Below, one piece after another: positions 13,072 through 20,989 of a stretch of 64,000 bases of DNA. The position numbers and the translations under genes were made by a program. The notes under the pieces were generated by a model that saw only the letters and a list, made by a program, of their open reading frames with translations, did no database searches and had not been told where the DNA came from. Position 1 is the first letter of the stretch. Each line of letters starts with the position of its first letter. Source of the DNA: Membranipora membranacea (Eukaryota; Bryozoa; Gymnolaemata; Cheilostomatida; Membraniporidae); contig OU612070.1 of assembly GCA_914767715.1 (NCBI GenBank), positions 5,473,501-5,537,500 on the forward strand, given 5' to 3'.

Positions 13072-16000
13072 ATTTATATTTTCAGAAACACAACCATGCG
13101 GAGTGGTTCTGCCAAAATCACAGAGACGTATACAGATTTATGACAAAAAACAGGCTTGTCCATTTTGTCCCAAACTTGTCAGCAAATTTGCCGAGCATGT
13201 CGAGACAATACATAAATCAGAACCAGCAGTGGCACGCATGACTGCACTAACTAACAAAGGCTCAAAAGAACGGAGCGGAAGACTTGCTGAGCTACGAAAG
13301 AGGGGATCCTTCCTCCATAACATGGAAACCATACGATCAGGACATGGAACATTTATTGTTCAGAGGAGATCCAGCACAAAATCATGCACCCCATTGGATT
13401 ACAGGTGCTGTCCCAGCTGCCTTGGTTATTACACCAAACAATCAATGTCTCACCATTCGAAAAGTTGCTGTAGGAAAGACGGGACAGTTAAATCTGTCAA
13501 GGCTTTCAACTTCGCCCTCACCGCTGAACATGACTCTGACATGCATCCCGTCACATCCATCATGAACGATGATGATATAACACGGATTGTTATAGCAGAT
13601 AGACTGATCATGAAGTTCGGCAAAAAACTGTACGCAAGACTGCTATGTACGGGAACGGTTAGCAAGAGGGAAACCTACGTATCAACCAAAATGAGGGAGC
13701 TGGCAAGGCTAATTCGTCAGATACGTTCAGACACAAATGAAACAGCTAGCCTGGAAGAACTGATGGTTCCAAGCATGTTCAACAAGCTCGTTGAAGCGAC
13801 ATTATCAATATCCCATTTTCAGGAAGATTTGAGCAATTCCCTTCCGTCGCTGGCCTTAAAGATAGGATATTCGCTAAAGAGGAGTTCGAATGATGCGCTG
13901 ATAGAGGCAATTGAAAACAGGGACCAGAAAAGAGAGGTTGAGATTGAGAAATTCCTCAAGCTGATGTCATTAGAGTGGGGAGAGAGGGTTTCCGCAGGTG
14001 CATTGATAAAACTAAAACAGAAGAAGGCTACAAAGGCCAACCCAATGCCACTGGCCGAAGACCTCAAGGTATGCATGACAGTTATAACGTGCTTCATTTA
14101 CAATTATGATAGATAAAAGTTCTGAGCTCCCAACGGATACTAGAAATTTTTTATAGCTCGCATGTTGGTGTAACACTAGAAACACTACATTGACAAACAG
14201 TTTTGAAATTTGAATACTCGCCCCATCTAATTATGTAATTAAGTAAAAAGGAGTCAATTTGGAGTGTATCATAATTAAGGTAGCGTGACCTTGAAAGTAT
14301 GTTAACAGATGGGTTACACATGTTTATACTCTACAGGATGAAAAATGTCATGGGTTAAAAAATGCGACCGTCTTCTGTATCAATATTCAAGGGCTAAACC
14401 AATCGCGAGTTGTCCTCTCTCGCAAAATCGATGTCATGGAATGAGGGGGCAATTCCTAAAATAATAATATATTCACGGGATCAAGGCCTAGGAAGTATAA
14501 TCCTTGATGGGATAAACACATCGCGAGAGAGGACAACTTGCAAATGTGCGAAGTATTTCATCTTGTAAGGTAAAACTATCTGCTCAAAGCTGTCACATTT
14601 GTTCTTCCTTGTTGGCGCAGATGGTATTGGCCATCTTCATTGTTTATATACACCCATATTCCGGTAGTCTAACTTCATATGTCAACTTTCATTGTAGATC
14701 CTCAGAGAGCATTTATGCACAGAAATGGGGAAGCTGGTGGTAGCTGAACTAGACCAGGACAAGTACAGGAGATTGAAGGACTTACTATTGTGCAGAATTG
14801 CACTGTTCAACTGCAGAAGGGCTGGGGAGTGTTCCAGTATACTAGTTGATGAATTTAAAAATGTAGTAAAACCAGACTCGGGAAACAACTACAATCTGAC
14901 ACAGCTGGAACAAAATCTTCTCAACAGGTAGCTATGCCTCTACTAACATCAGTTGCCTAATGATGGTGCTAAGCCTTTATCTTGCATGGCCAAAGATATA
15001 CGGCGAGCTACTAATTGCGAATACAACAATTTCTTGACAGGTTAAACATGTTCTTGTTGTGTATATATATTGAATCTGAAATATTATAGTCATAGTATGT
15101 CAACAATCACCATCTTGAGTTTTTCCCTCTATTCAATTAATTTATAATGGTGTGGTATGTGATATGACAGGAGATGCCTGGAAGAAGTGTTTTTCTACGC
15201 CTTCAGAGAAAAATCTGCCAACAGCCTTCATTTCTGTAATGTTTTAGACTGACACTGATTCACACGGTGGGGAAAAATCAGAGGATTGTGCCTGTCCTTC
15301 TAACATCTGACATGGTGGAAGGTATCAAAAAGCTCATTGTAAACCGAACCAGCAGATCCATCGAAAAGGATAACCCCTATGTGTTTGCCATCCCCAACAC
15401 TCAAACATCATTTAGAAGTGCAACAGACAGCTTACGATCCATCTGTAACGAGGTGCAGCTTATGTGTCCGGAAAGCATCACCACAACGAAATTCAGGAAA
15501 CACCTAGCAACCCTAACGCAGGTGCGTCATATTGGGTAGTAGTAGTAGTAGTAGTATGCAGACATTTGGTTTGACACTGCTTCGGGGCTCAAAATTCATT
15601 GGGATGCTTGTCATGACACAGGGGATTTTTTAAATGAGACAAGACAGCAGATATTGCCTGAAACTTCAAGTTTAGCGAAATTGTCCTCTCTTCATATAAA
15701 CATCAATGTCTCCCTGCTTGTGTTTAACCTATAGTCGAAACCAAACAGGTCAAACTTGTGAGTTGGGTTAATGCTGTTTGGCTTGTAGACGCTTGGGTCT
15801 AGTTAGACACCCAGGGATGCAGCTCTCTAAGAAATTTACACCATGCTCAGGTCTTTCTCAACAGTTTTTGGAGTCCAAAAGGCCACCTACCACAACAGTG
15901 TTGTATGGGCTACTCAAGAGCATCTAGGAAAAAAACCAAAGCTCTAGGGATCTGATTTTAAAGGAGTTGTGCCCACAATGAAAATGGGTAGCAAACTCCT

Positions 16001-19000
16001 AATTCTCTTTCGTAAAATAATGCATTTTGATAATGTTGTATCAATGGCATCTATGTTCTTGGTTATATGAAATAACTTGAGGCATTCTTCCTTTCCTAGG
16101 GGGTAAACAAGGGTAGCATAATTGAGTGTTATCGTGTTTGTTAGGTGTACCTCTGAGTGCTCAGACTTTGTAGTGGGTCTTGTTTTAAAGCTCGGCAAAA
16201 GTGTTGTAGGGGGTTGGAAATTAAGAAAGATTTTAGCTTGGTGTACATTTCTTTGAGAGCTGCACCCCTGGGGTAAGACAACAAAGTGTTCTATCACAGT
16301 AGTCATTCTATGAAAGCAAAGAGTCATTGTTAGAGTGGTACAGTTATTGAACAACCAGGATAGATTTGTTTTCTAACTAGATTAAAACCTCTAGGAGCCA
16401 AACAACACCAACCTTCCACACACCCCCCCCCCCTCCCCCACGCCTTATCCCATCTACCATCTTGAAGTACGGGCTAATTGTAATCAACTGCCATTAATGC
16501 TTAAATAATTATCCTCTCCTACCATTTACTGTTTACAGGTCATGGATCTAAAGGAACACGAGCTAGAATGGGTTGCCAGGCACCTGGGGCATGACATAAA
16601 AGTCCATAGGGAGTTCTATAGACTGCACAGTAACACGGCGGAAGTAGTGAAAGTTGGGAAATTGCTGCTGGCCACAGAGGAAGGACTGTCAAAATATGCA
16701 GGAAAGGGATTATCTGATGTAACTCTTTCTGATATCGAGGAGGATGAGGAGACAGATAGTGTAGCTGATGATGCTGCCAGCAATGATACCGGTGAGTTGT
16801 TGGCTCTTTTGACTTGGTTAATGTGTTTAGCTGTTCGGGGAACAAGTTGTGCATTTTTATTGTAATACAGTCAGATCATAGAAGCATTTCTTTGTGGGAG
16901 AGCCCATGAACAGTGAATAGCCCAAGCAGTCCATCTGTACCCACATATCAAAACAAAGGAAGGATAACTCTATACATATAACAGATTGTATCACTCTAGT
17001 CATAAGTGTAATTTTGTTTGAGTGTTTTCTTTTTTCTCTCTGTTATTAGATTCAGATGGAGACGAGGACTTTGATGACGCTCTCCGAACCACTACTGTTC
17101 AAGGTAAGAAGTGGGAATACACATACCACAGTCAGCTTCTTGAAGTACTGGTGGAAGTTGTTCTGCGCAGATGATGGGGTTGGGCAATGACGTGACAAAA
17201 AAGAGCGTTCTATGTTATGTGAGCTTGTAGACTTTTATTATTATTTCATATATGTATCATTCTCTTACAGCACTTTTTTTGCATGAGGAGTTGAGAGGGC
17301 TCCCTGCTAATCTTATATCTCTGCATCCATGCACAACAAATTGCTTGCCCCATCGGTCTATACAGGCCTGTCCCGTCCCGATCCGGTTCAGGAATTGCTA
17401 CCTTGCCCCAAACGGGTTTCTGTTCCTAAACACAACTCTAGTTATGACCTCTGCTATTGGCATACCTATGAGCGGTAATTTTTTCTACCAAAGTCACAGA
17501 TTTTACTCATCATGATTATTGTTTGAACACAGTCATGTGTGTAATTTTGAAGGTTAGGGGGTGTGGTTGCAATCGAATCAGATTCATCTGAAGTTCTCCG
17601 CTTCCACCAACAAATGCAGAAGTAGGAAATGCTTGTGTAATGGTAATGGTGATTAACTGTTTGCTGGCAATATGTAATTTATCCTGTGTTAATATTCATG
17701 GTGCCATCAATTATTCAGAGTATCGATATTATCTGCGATTCAATTGAACTGCGTGTAGTGTGGGAAATAGAAAGTTGTCCAAGTTGATGACTGCATATTG
17801 GGTTGGGGGAAATCTAACGAGTTTGAACTGTGTTTGTTTTTCTTTTTAAATCTGACAAAAAGCAAACTGCATCTGGGACCTACACTTTCCAGAAAGTTCA
17901 TCTGAAAACACAAGCTGACAAAATTTTGAGAGGGCTCTGGAGAGGCCAGAGAGCCCCCTAGCCCCTACAAAAAACTGTCATATTTGGAATTATCTTCACA
18001 TTCTCCTCAATATTGGGCAAACATTCATTTTCAGAAGAGTTTGTATTATAATGCACTAATACTAATCTATTCATAGCAGACAACAATAAAATTTACCGAC
18101 TTTTTAGAGGGCACTGAGTGAAAAGGCAAAGCAGTCGGAAAAAGGGCCCTGAACAGAATTTAAGTTTCCACACTTTTCCTAATACCCACTAAACTACTTT
18201 GCACCCTCAGATAAAGAGCGTAATTGTGCTCATTCTATCTAGGTTTGGTTTGACTTTCCTTTTCATAATATTCACATGTGTTTCATCTTGCAAAAATATT
18301 ATGATGATTAGGTAGCCTACATCCATTCCTTACTAACAAAAGTATTCCTTTTCATGTAGTGCAGTTTATCTTAAGATAGACACTGATAACATATGAAGTA
18401 TGAAAGTTCTCCCTTCGCACAATGTTCTTTTTTATCTACATCTATGCCGTCTAAGACATATGACATATGAGTTAAAGTTCATATATATTTCCTAAATTGT
18501 TTTATTTCAGACGTCAATGATCCAAACCAGTCACGTGTGGAGGTGAAAAAGAAGGCAGCAGGTAATATATTTCTATTCAGTCTCGCCTCATGATGCATGT
18601 AAAATCTTATAAAGATGTAAACTCAAACTTAAAGCTGAATTGGTTAAAGCATGTCAGCTGATGGTTGTAACTTGGAGTTGTGCTCCCATGTTATGAATGT
18701 TAACAGCTCTAAATTACCTACCAACAGGTTTTAACCAAAGGCAAAGAGTTCTAAAACTTTCAAGTACTGTTCTCCCAATTTGACTAAGATAGTACATCAT
18801 TTGCTGTTATACTAAGAACTTGCATGCAGAGTGGGGAGCTGCATGGTATGATGTAGGACATTGAGGGCAGGAATGAGCTCCTGAGTTGTGGAAAACAGAA
18901 AAAACATGAAACATTTCGAATGATATTGTATCATCATGACATGACATCTTTCGATTTCCATCAAAAGCGACCAATTCCCAGGGCCTTTTACTGTGGAATA

Positions 19001-20668
19001 TGCATGTAGTAAAGCTTATGCAGAGAAGAAAGTTTCTGATAGTTGTTGAGGGCGGTCTTATTAGATAGTAATCCATCAAGTTTAACTCATCCATAGAGGA
19101 AGGATCATATTAGCCTGGAAGTCCAATTTGATAGTAACCGTTATGCATAAAGGGTGCATGCATCACATTTTTTGTAAGTAAACTCCACTTGCAGTTATGG
19201 CCTGCACAATCAATAATTGATGATTATTTTTTTGTTACAGGTTCCAAAGGCAAGGTGATGACAACAAGAAAAGGCGAGTATTGTATTCATATTTATACTC
19301 TTGCAAGTGCTAAATTTGATTCATGTCATATAATAGCACTGCGTAGAACATTAATTGTGTGTACAGAATTGTGTGGAGAGTCAGCTCTCTACATGTACAA
19401 TAAGCTCACATTTCACCAACCATTTTGAGGGATCTCTGATACACCCTATATAACATGTGATATGATATTTGGGTCAAAAACTGATCAGTTATTTCTGGGG
19501 TGATTTCAGCAGTCAACAGAGGTTAGAACTAGGGGTTTTTCTCCTTTCTTCGGCTTTGTTGAGAAAATAACTTTTCATGACTATCTAACGGTTGAGAATA
19601 TTTACCACAAAAGATACAACATTGGGTTTGATCAAGTTCAAGGACGTAGTTTCACCATGCTCATTATGTGCCTGTTTATGCACTGATTCATAGGTTTGCC
19701 ATCGTGATTTATAGTGAAGTTTTGATGGCCAATCATTAACCTAGCTTAGAGTGTTTTGCTCTCCTTTAGGAGAACTTTGTACAGTTGTCAACTGAGAAGT
19801 AGTGCGCACTTGGTGGGAAAATCTAAACAAATAACTGTGCTGTCGTCATCGCTAAAAGGGGAGCAGGTCTTGTATGCTGAGACTTTTTAGTCAACCTAGA
19901 TACACTGGTTAATACAGGTGGATATGCAAGTGTATATGTATGTGTATATCCAGTGTATCCACTCACATCCACTTTTTGACACCTTGTTACACCCTCATAC
20001 AGCTTATATCTAACCAGCTGATCCATATGTAGACACAGGTTCTGCCCACTTGATTCAGAGAAAAAAATTGTTTTGGTCATTTTTCTGATTCTGTAGGATG
20101 GACAAAGGAAGAGATGGAAGTGATTGAGCAGGTGTTCCCTCCAAATACACACATTGCTAAAGGAGTCTGCGTTCGGATATCCAACACCCGGCTCCCAGAC
20201 CGCAGTTGGCAGCAGATAAAGGGGGCGGCCTTCCGTCTCCATGCCAAGGTAACAGTTTTTTTCATATCTCTTGACAACAAACATCAATCAACCCCCCCCC
20301 CTCCCCCCCCGAGCTAATATTTCTATGGCTCTGACCATACTACATGTACTTTAAGATTTTAACAAGAGGCCTAGGAGTTGTACGCTCTAGTTTTGAAGAG
20401 AGAACAACTCCGAAAAATCAGACATGAGATACAAAGTCATAGTTTGGTTGTCAAGGGCATAGTTCAAACCATTATAGTCATCCATAACTGACCAGAAGCA
20501 TAATATGTATGTGCTTATCCCTTGTGATGAAAGAGTCTGGAGATGTTCACTCGCTTGCCATTAGTAGTCAATGGAATCCTCGCATGCTTTGGATTTTTTA
20601 GTCTGCTGGTATAAGCTGATATCATCATGACACAAATATTGTATTTTATCTTGTAGTCGGGCACTTAG
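70..20668 (+). CDS. Multi-exon gene: tandem 30-aa repeats, F-box-like exons, acidic linkers, tyrosine recombinase, SANT-like end (5' end outside window)
   Basis: Gene-level entry; exons are listed separately. About 33 exons with consistent GT-AG boundaries and matching phases join into one reading frame of roughly 1,640 codons, ending in a TAG at 20,666-20,668. Every exon up to 12,611 is phase 1-1. The recombinase exons run 1-0, 0-2, 2-0 and 0-1, and the linkers after them return to 1-1. The C-terminal half resembles an uncharacterised animal protein family known to me from memory, with paired zinc-binding motifs, a tyrosine-recombinase fold and a terminal WT...RSW...IK domain. Such genes are probably derived from Crypton-like or related transposons. 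A nuclear DNA-binding role is inferred. It could instead be two neighbouring genes, one repeat/F-box and one recombinase. No start codon is visible in the window, so the first exon lies upstream. Confidence 0.6.
630..719 (+). CDS. Tandem repeat exon 2
   Basis: 90 nt, phase 1-1, with the same splice signals as exon 1. The last residue is Ile instead of Phe (GTAATTG for GTATTTG at the 3' end). It is followed by a short intron. Confidence 0.7.
997..1086 (+). CDS. Tandem repeat exon 3
   Basis: 90 nt, phase 1-1, identical in coding content to exon 2 (Ile-ending variant) and followed by another short intron. The 367-bp spacing and near identity of units 2 and 3 suggest a single-unit duplication. 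Confidence 0.7.
1364..1453 (+). CDS. Tandem repeat exon 4
   Basis: 90 nt, phase 1-1, Phe-ending variant, followed by a long intron. The stretch just upstream differs from the other units (TTTCTAACC for TTTCCATCC) and puts a stop in the intron while the exon stays open. That supports coding being confined to the spliced exon. Confidence 0.7.
1925..2014 (+). CDS. Tandem repeat exon 5
   Basis: 90 nt, phase 1-1, same coding sequence as exon 1. Its long intron also matches that of unit 1 almost exactly, including an ATCCATACCGG variant where the other long units read CTCCATACCGG. This points to a multi-unit duplication linking units 1-3 with units 5-6. Confidence 0.7.
2484..2573 (+). CDS. Tandem repeat exon 6
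   Basis: 90 nt, phase 1-1, Ile-ending, with Arg to Gly at repeat residue 14 (AGA to GGA). Short intron follows. Confidence 0.7.
2851..2940 (+). CDS. Tandem repeat exon 7
   Basis: 90 nt, phase 1-1, Phe-ending, followed by a long intron close to that of unit 4. Confidence 0.7.
3412..3501 (+). CDS. Tandem repeat exon 8
   Basis: 90 nt, phase 1-1, with Gln to Glu at residue 12 and Arg to Gly at residue 14. The following intron is the 360-bp class, which lacks the TTGCAACAC stretch of the 367-bp class. Confidence 0.7.
3772..3861 (+). CDS. Tandem repeat exon 9
   Basis: 90 nt, phase 1-1. It carries Gln to His near the end (CACATGGAG). The third last nucleotides before the donor differ too (TTTCG for TTTGG), so the donor reads C|GTATGT. 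Confidence 0.65.
4333..4422 (+). CDS. Tandem repeat exon 10
   Basis: 90 nt, phase 1-1, Arg to Gly at residue 14, followed by a 360-bp-class intron. Confidence 0.7.
4693..4779 (+). CDS. Tandem repeat exon 11 (diverged terminal copy)
   Basis: 87 nt, phase 1-1. The 3' end is rewritten (GGGAAATCTTTTCG before GTATGT) and one codon is missing, yet the frame and both splice sites survive. An indel of exactly three bases in the most diverged copy is mild evidence that the exon codes protein. The downstream intron keeps only degraded traces of the array intron, up to about 4,990. Confidence 0.65.
5228..5626 (+). CDS. F-box-like exon A
   Basis: A 399-nt exon, phase 1-1. The acceptor follows a pyrimidine-rich run ending CTCATAG and the donor is T|GTGAGT. 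It begins ADLLPNELWCKILTFAV, which fits the F-box pattern LP.E.W..IL, followed by a hydrophobic helix and a LTSRRLHSVAQ segment like the F-box third helix. The rest (about 90 residues) includes GMNSGVSLML and LGWFHVEK, shared with exon B. F-box domains usually recruit SKP1 in ubiquitin ligases; that role is inference here. An alternative acceptor at 5,160-5,161 in the same phase would add 22 codons. Confidence 0.65.
6075..6152 (+). CDS. Short linker exon
   Basis: 78 nt, phase 1-1, between TTTTCCAG and GTAAGA. It codes an acidic, Ser/Asp-rich stretch (EVEASDSDMQSVDLPDL). No domain is recognised. It is compositionally like the acidic linkers at 10.5-11.1 kb. Confidence 0.55.
6353..6832 (+). CDS. 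F-box-like exon B
   Basis: 480 nt, phase 1-1, from TTTTAG to T|GTGAGT. The core reads YYWLPVEIWHRILQEAVG, an F-box, then LKRVSTMFRDVAEG. It is paralogous to exon A along its length: GIRSGVALAL matches GMNSGVSLML, and LGWYRI matches LGWFHV. Both end at a T|GTGAGT donor in the same phase. A 45-nt stretch (6,398-6,442) also has perfect splice ends, so this could be two exons, but it is open in frame and shorter than usual introns, so I keep one exon. Confidence 0.65.
7056..7130 (+). CDS. Short linker exon
   Basis: 75 nt, phase 1-1, between CGTTCTAG and GTAATG. It codes a Ser-rich stretch (NLFSPESCSLDESSTIHPVS). No domain is recognised. Confidence 0.5.
7317..7415 (+). CDS. Acidic linker exon
   Basis: 99 nt, phase 1-1, between TTCTACAG and GTGAGT. 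It codes a strongly charged stretch (DIGTDERDTDDKPADKED...) ending NDQGGN. It is probably a disordered linker. Confidence 0.55.
7440..7990 (+). repeat. Degenerate array unit with a dead exon copy
   Basis: Bases 7,470-7,531 resemble the 3' two thirds of the 90-nt exon but have a net two-base insertion and no acceptor, so the copy is dead. From about 7,555 the sequence matches the long-unit intron, leading into the next intact exon. Array material therefore extends past the two F-box exons. Confidence 0.75.
7997..8086 (+). CDS. Dispersed copy 12 of the 30-aa repeat exon
   Basis: 90 nt, phase 1-1, with the canonical acceptor and donor of the array. The coding sequence carries several missense changes (AACAATACG, CACATGGAG) but no stop or frameshift, although the surrounding intron has drifted. 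Confidence 0.65.
8556..8645 (+). CDS. Dispersed copy 13 of the 30-aa repeat exon
   Basis: 90 nt, phase 1-1, open, with Thr to Met and Gln to Leu changes in the second half. Array-type sequence ends about 30 bp past its donor (TTGTCAGCTGG). This marks the 3' limit of the family in the window. Confidence 0.65.
8876..9082. mobile_element. MITE-like hairpin, copy 1
   Basis: The left arm TTCTTGGGTTCCCTTTTGTA is repeated in inverted form on the right as TACAAAAAGGAACCTAAGAA. The inner arms (AAAGTTGACC and GGTCAACTTT) also pair. It is a non-coding foldback element related to the one at 9,166-9,407 and lies in an intron of the recombinase gene. Confidence 0.65.
9166..9407. mobile_element. MITE-like hairpin, copy 2
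   Basis: The ends are inverted: TGTTGTGTAGAATTGTAT on the left and ATACAATTCTACACAACA on the right. They are followed inward by CTTGGGTTCCCTTTTGTAG and CTACGAAAGGGAGCCCAAG. It has the same core as copy 1 but keeps the outer arms. No clear target duplication was read. Confidence 0.7.
9643..9705 (+). CDS. Short linker exon
   Basis: 63 nt, phase 1-1, between CGTTTCAG and A|GTAAGT. It codes SKLPQVRLPSMSVFVSEKEQ. No known domain; included because phase and splice signals fit the series. Confidence 0.5.
10168..10236 (+). CDS. Short linker exon
   Basis: 69 nt, phase 1-1, between CTTTTTAG and G|GTATGT. It codes DIDMSIIRPGSPVNVTQPDG and a short tail. No domain is recognised. Confidence 0.5.
   Translation: MSICQSFDLGALSMSPNLMALC
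10525..10584 (+). CDS. Acidic linker exon
   Basis: 60 nt, phase 1-1, between CTTTGCAG and G|GTAGGT. It codes LDELSDEDEDFDDDLDPDV, a highly acidic low-complexity segment typical of disordered nuclear-protein linkers. Confidence 0.6.
10939..11061 (+). CDS. Acidic linker exon
   Basis: 123 nt, phase 1-1, between CTTGACAG and G|GTTAGT. It codes a Ser/Asp/Glu-rich run (LSESSDADDEDEEDWDDEEA) followed by an uncharged tail. With the exon at 10.5 kb it forms an acidic block before the zinc-finger exon. Confidence 0.6.
11241..11815. mobile_element. Inverted-repeat element (about 575 bp) in an intron
   Basis: AAAGGATACATTGAATCAAC on the left matches, inverted, GTTGATTCAATGTATCCTTT on the right. Similarity extends about 50 bp inward through TCAGTGAATTCTGCTG. 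There is no coding content. It is probably a non-autonomous DNA transposon; the target duplication is not clear. Confidence 0.7.
12540..12611 (+). CDS. Short linker exon
   Basis: 72 nt, phase 1-1, between TTTTGCAG and A|GTGAGT. It codes LAGTDLKVQLPSISNFPDIP and a short tail. It is the last of the phase 1-1 series before the zinc-finger exon. Confidence 0.5.
13035..13072. repeat. (AT)n microsatellite
   Basis: A TATATA run of about 35 bp just upstream of the acceptor of the zinc-finger exon. Length variation here would place the branch point and acceptor next to an unstable tract. Confidence 0.9.
13086..14068 (+). CDS. Zinc-finger and N-terminal region of the tyrosine-recombinase protein
   Basis: 983 nt, phase 1 in and phase 0 out, between ATTTTCAG and AAG|GTATGC. 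It codes 327 residues. Residues about 22-45 hold CPFCPKLVSKFAEHVETIH (C-x2-C-x9-H-x4-H), a C2H2-like finger. About 75 residues later comes CPSCLGYYTKQSMSHHSKSC, a second putative zinc site. The second half is mostly helical and charged (STKMRELARLIRQI, SLALKIGYSLKR). The end (PLAEDLK) leads into the next exon's ILREHLCTEM, like the SAM-like N-terminal helix of tyrosine recombinases. The order matches the animal family described in the gene entry. DNA binding is inferred. Confidence 0.8.
14404..14541. repeat. Inverted-repeat hairpin element
   Basis: GCGAGTTGTCCTCTCTCGC on the left is matched by GCGAGAGAGGACAACTTGC on the right, about 100 bp apart, within an intron. It is probably a small MITE. 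Confidence 0.65.
14698..14927 (+). CDS. Tyrosine recombinase, box I exon
   Basis: 230 nt, phase 0 in and phase 2 out, between TTGTAG and AG|GTAGCT. It codes ILREHLCTEMGKLVV... and then FNCRRAGECSSILVDEF. This matches tyrosine-recombinase box I (R-x-x-E then a hydrophobic strand ending in D-E/D-F); the catalytic Arg codon is at 14,818-14,820. The exon ends in a Gln/Asn-rich loop (LTQLEQNLLNR), with the Arg codon split across the intron. Confidence 0.82.
15248..15521 (+). CDS. Tyrosine recombinase, catalytic Lys and box II exon
   Basis: 274 nt, phase 2 in and phase 0 out, between GTTTTAG and G|GTGCGT. The start VGKNQRIVPVLLT is the beta-hairpin carrying the catalytic Lys (codon 15,273-15,275). 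NPYVFAIP corresponds to the YLF segment of phage-type integrases. TTTKFRKHLATL is box II; its Arg codon is 15,495-15,497. The usual His of HxxR is Thr here. As I recall, related animal proteins also lack it, so this may be a family trait rather than a defect. Confidence 0.82.
15537..15556. repeat. (TAG)n microsatellite
   Basis: A short TAG trinucleotide run immediately after the box II exon donor. Confidence 0.8.
16539..16791 (+). CDS. Tyrosine recombinase, catalytic His/Tyr exon
   Basis: 253 nt, phase 0 in and phase 1 out, between GTTTACAG and G|GTGAGT. It codes LEWVARHLGHDIKVHREFYRL. This matches the LGH...Y signature: the box III His codon is at 16,590-16,592 and the nucleophilic Tyr codon at 16,617-16,619. 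A helix (AEVVKVGKLL) and an acidic tail (SDIEEDEETDSVADDAASND) follow. R, K, R, H and Y all survive, so strand cleavage activity is possible but untested; a domesticated DNA-binding role is equally likely. Confidence 0.85.
17050..17103 (+). CDS. Acidic linker exon
   Basis: 54 nt, phase 1-1, between TTATTAG and G|GTAAGA. It codes DSDGDEDFDDALRTTTVQ, which continues the acidic tail of the previous exon. Confidence 0.65.
17271..17474 (+). CDS. Possible linker exon, Cys-containing
   Basis: 204 nt, phase 1-1, between CTCTTACAG and G|GTAATT. It codes 68 residues including CTTNCLPHRSIQACPVPIRF and NCYLAPNGFLFL, with four Cys. No domain is recognised. Its match to the phase series supports it, but it could be a chance open frame or an optional exon. 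Confidence 0.4.
18511..18561 (+). CDS. Short linker exon
   Basis: 51 nt, phase 1-1, between TATTTCAG and G|GTAATA. It codes DVNDPNQSRVEVKKKAA, a basic linker that could hold a nuclear localisation signal. Confidence 0.55.
19241..19273 (+). CDS. Micro-exon with probable GC donor
   Basis: 33 nt, phase 1-1, from TTGTTACAG to AAAAG|GCGAGT. It codes SKGKVMTTRK, a basic stretch. A GC-AG intron is required to keep phase 1 into the next exon; the nearby GT would break the frame. Confidence 0.45.
20097..20248 (+). CDS. SANT/Myb-like C-terminal exon
   Basis: 152 nt, phase 1 in and phase 0 out, between TTCTGTAG and AAG|GTAACA. It codes GWTKEEMEVIEQVFPPNTHI, then a middle loop and RSWQQIKGAAFRLHAK. The WT.EE start and RSW..IK third helix match the SANT/Myb-like domain that ends proteins of this recombinase family. 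It probably contacts DNA or chromatin. Confidence 0.75.
20657..20668 (+). CDS. Terminal coding exon of the recombinase gene
   Basis: After the acceptor TCTTGTAG, only Ser-Gly-Thr and a TAG stop are coded, in phase 0. The rest is 3' UTR. A poly(A) signal AATAAA lies at 20,983-20,988. Confidence 0.6.
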   Translation, partial: SGT

Positions 20669-20700
20669 AGGAGCTGCAATCTGAAGCAGAGGATGCAGTG

Positions 20701-20790
20701 ACTAGGAAGGAAAAGGATTAAATAGAGCTACTGTTTCCCAGGGGAAGCCACATTTCTAAAGAATACTCTGTAGCTGCTGGGGAGAACCCA
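20701..20790 (+). pseudogene. Degenerate second copy of the SANT-like exon in the 3' UTR
   Basis: In one frame the DNA reads IELLFPRGSHISKE, which aligns with IEQVFPPNTHIAKG of the SANT exon; AAGGAAAAG before it matches the KEE codons. A stop lies in the middle and the second half is lost. It is an old exon duplication, now non-coding. Confidence 0.5.
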
Positions 20791-20982
20791 CAGTTCAATG
20801 AGGGATAAATATATATATGTGGTCTACTATTATCATAATAGCATCCATAACACTATCATGATGTTCATAGATTTTCACACTGCGGAGTCACAAAAAGATT
20901 GCATAAAGATGCACATTATACTTTTGATTATTTTTTATATTTATAAAGCCTGTCTGTCTATAACCAGCTATTAAATATTCAG

Positions 20983-20988
20983 AATAAA
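20983..20988 (+). promoter_or_regulatory. Candidate poly(A) signal
   Basis: AATAAA about 315 bp after the stop codon of the recombinase gene, the first such hexamer seen downstream. Confidence 0.45.
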
Positions 20989-20989
20989 T

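Noticed and set aside
13284-13665. Overlapping open frames in other frames of the zinc-finger exon
   Set aside because: The main frame carries the zinc-finger motifs and continues across splice sites; the others are shadows.
17881-18480. Possible further exon between linker exons of the recombinase gene
   Set aside because: No open phase 1-1 segment with both splice signals was found.
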